A stretch of DNA of 5,576 bases, taken from positions 1 to 5,576 of the forward strand of contig JAJYMP010000573.1 in assembly GCA_021786915.1 (NCBI GenBank), given 5' to 3'. The translations under genes and the position numbers were made by a program. Numbering within the stretch: position 1 is the first letter of the stretch; each line of letters opens with the position of its first letter. This stretch comes from Chloroflexota bacterium. GTDB lineage: Bacteria > Chloroflexota > Limnocylindria > Limnocylindrales > CSP1-4. Shown in pieces: positions 4,964 to 5,576 of this stretch. The notes beneath the pieces are model-generated. The model was not told where the DNA came from and made no database searches. It worked only from the letters and a program-made list of their open reading frames with translations.

Positions 4964-5576
4964 GTGGCCACCGTCCTCGTCCTCGTCACCAGCGCCGACG
5001 GCGCGCCTGACAAGGTGGCGCTCCAGGCCCTCGCCCTCGGCACTCGGCTGGCGGCGGGCGGGGCCGTCCACGCCCTCGTCCTCGGCGACGACGCCGTCGC
5101 TGCGGGGCTCGGCGCGTGGGGGGCAACGAGCGTCCACGTGGCCAGGCACCCGGCGCTCGACCTGCCTGCGCCAGATGCTGCTGCGCGAATCCTCGACGAC
5201 CTCGCCGGCTCTCTCGGCGCGCAGTTCGTGGTCGGCCCCGGCACCGAGGAGGGCAACACGATCCTCGCCCGGGCCGCCGCCCGCGCCGGCCTGCCGTTCG
5301 CGGCCAACTGCATCTCCGTGACGGGCGGCTCGCCGGTCGCCGTCACGCGGAGCCGGTGGGGCGGCAGCCTCGTCGAGGAGGCGGTGATCAACGCCGACCG
5401 GGCCGTCCTCACGGTCGCCGCGCACGTGGTCGAGGCCGTCGAGTCCGGCGGCTCTGCATCCGTGACGCCGTTCACGCCGCAGCTTGACGACGCGGACCTC
5501 GCTGTCCGGGTGGTCGGCCGCGTCGCCACGCGCCAGGAGCTCGACCGGCTCCTCGAGGGATGGGAGAAGGCGATGG
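4964..5576 (+). CDS. etfA: Electron transfer flavoprotein alpha subunit, C-terminus cut by window edge
   Basis: A GTG start lies 2 nt after the etfB stop codon, with a GGGGG run (4949-4953) 10 nt upstream as a weak ribosome binding site. The visible 204 residues are the EtfA N-terminal domain: MATVLVLV first strand, a long helix ending near residue 31, HALVLGDDA (36-44), VVGPGTEEGNTILARAAARA (89-108), and the strand VLTV (148-151). Immediately after this, residues 180-204 (AVRVVGRVATRQELDR...) enter the linker to the FAD-binding C-terminal domain, which is outside the window. The protein pairs with EtfB and should accept electrons from the upstream flavoenzyme. The frame is open to the last base, so there is no sign of a break. 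Assignment rests on position as well as sequence. Confidence 0.9.
   Translation, partial: MATVLVLVTSADGAPDKVALQALALGTRLAAGGAVHALVLGDDAVAAGLGAWGATSVHVARHPALDLPAPDAAARILDDLAGSLGAQFVVGPGTEEGNTILARAAARAGLPFAANCISVTGGSPVAVTRSRWGGSLVEEAVINADRAVLTVAAHVVEAVESGGSASVTPFTPQLDDADLAVRVVGRVATRQELDRLLEGWEKAM

Noticed and set aside
4870..5529. Minus-strand open frames opposite etfB and etfA.
   Set aside because: They are low-complexity Ala/Arg/Ser/Pro-rich products, while the plus strand encodes recognisable ETF subunits in continuous frames.

Overview
This is a GC-rich window with strongly G/C-biased third codon positions (GTC, CTC, GAC and GAG dominate). It has TANNNT-type -10 elements and a GTG start. 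Together these suggest a high-GC actinobacterium (Actinomycetota); the genus cannot be read from this sequence.

Layout. Two genes lie on the minus strand: a corrinoid (B12-binding) methyl-carrier protein at 1-490, whose C-terminus is cut by the window edge, and a GntR-family (FCD subfamily) regulator at 704-1393. A 272-bp divergent intergenic region follows. On the plus strand are three tightly packed genes: a fused FAD-oxidoreductase/GcvT-type aminomethyltransferase of the dimethylglycine/sarcosine dehydrogenase family (1666-4194, 842 aa), etfB (4197-4961) and the start of etfA (4964 to the window end). The gaps between the plus-strand genes are only 2 nt, so they form one operon.

How the genes may work together. 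The fused flavoenzyme should oxidatively remove an N-methyl group from a methylated amino acid, pass the one-carbon unit to tetrahydrofolate in its GcvT half, and give its electrons to the adjacent EtfBA. The corrinoid protein belongs to the family that carries methyl groups from MttB-type methyltransferases acting on trimethylamine or quaternary amines such as glycine betaine. The combination suggests a quaternary/tertiary methylamine (betaine-type) demethylation locus: a corrinoid-dependent first step, folate-linked oxidative later steps, and a dedicated ETF. The methyltransferase itself is not in the window, so the substrate is inferred.

Regulation. The divergent region contains a perfect 10-bp inverted repeat (1447-1456 / 1464-1473). 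Its two arms carry a TTGACA -35 hexamer on opposite strands, which fits one GntR operator controlling both its own gene and the flavoenzyme-etf operon. The corrinoid gene has a separate candidate promoter (552-580) with its own inverted-repeat array (525-550) at the predicted start of transcription, of a different sequence. No RNA genes, mobile elements or CRISPR arrays were seen.
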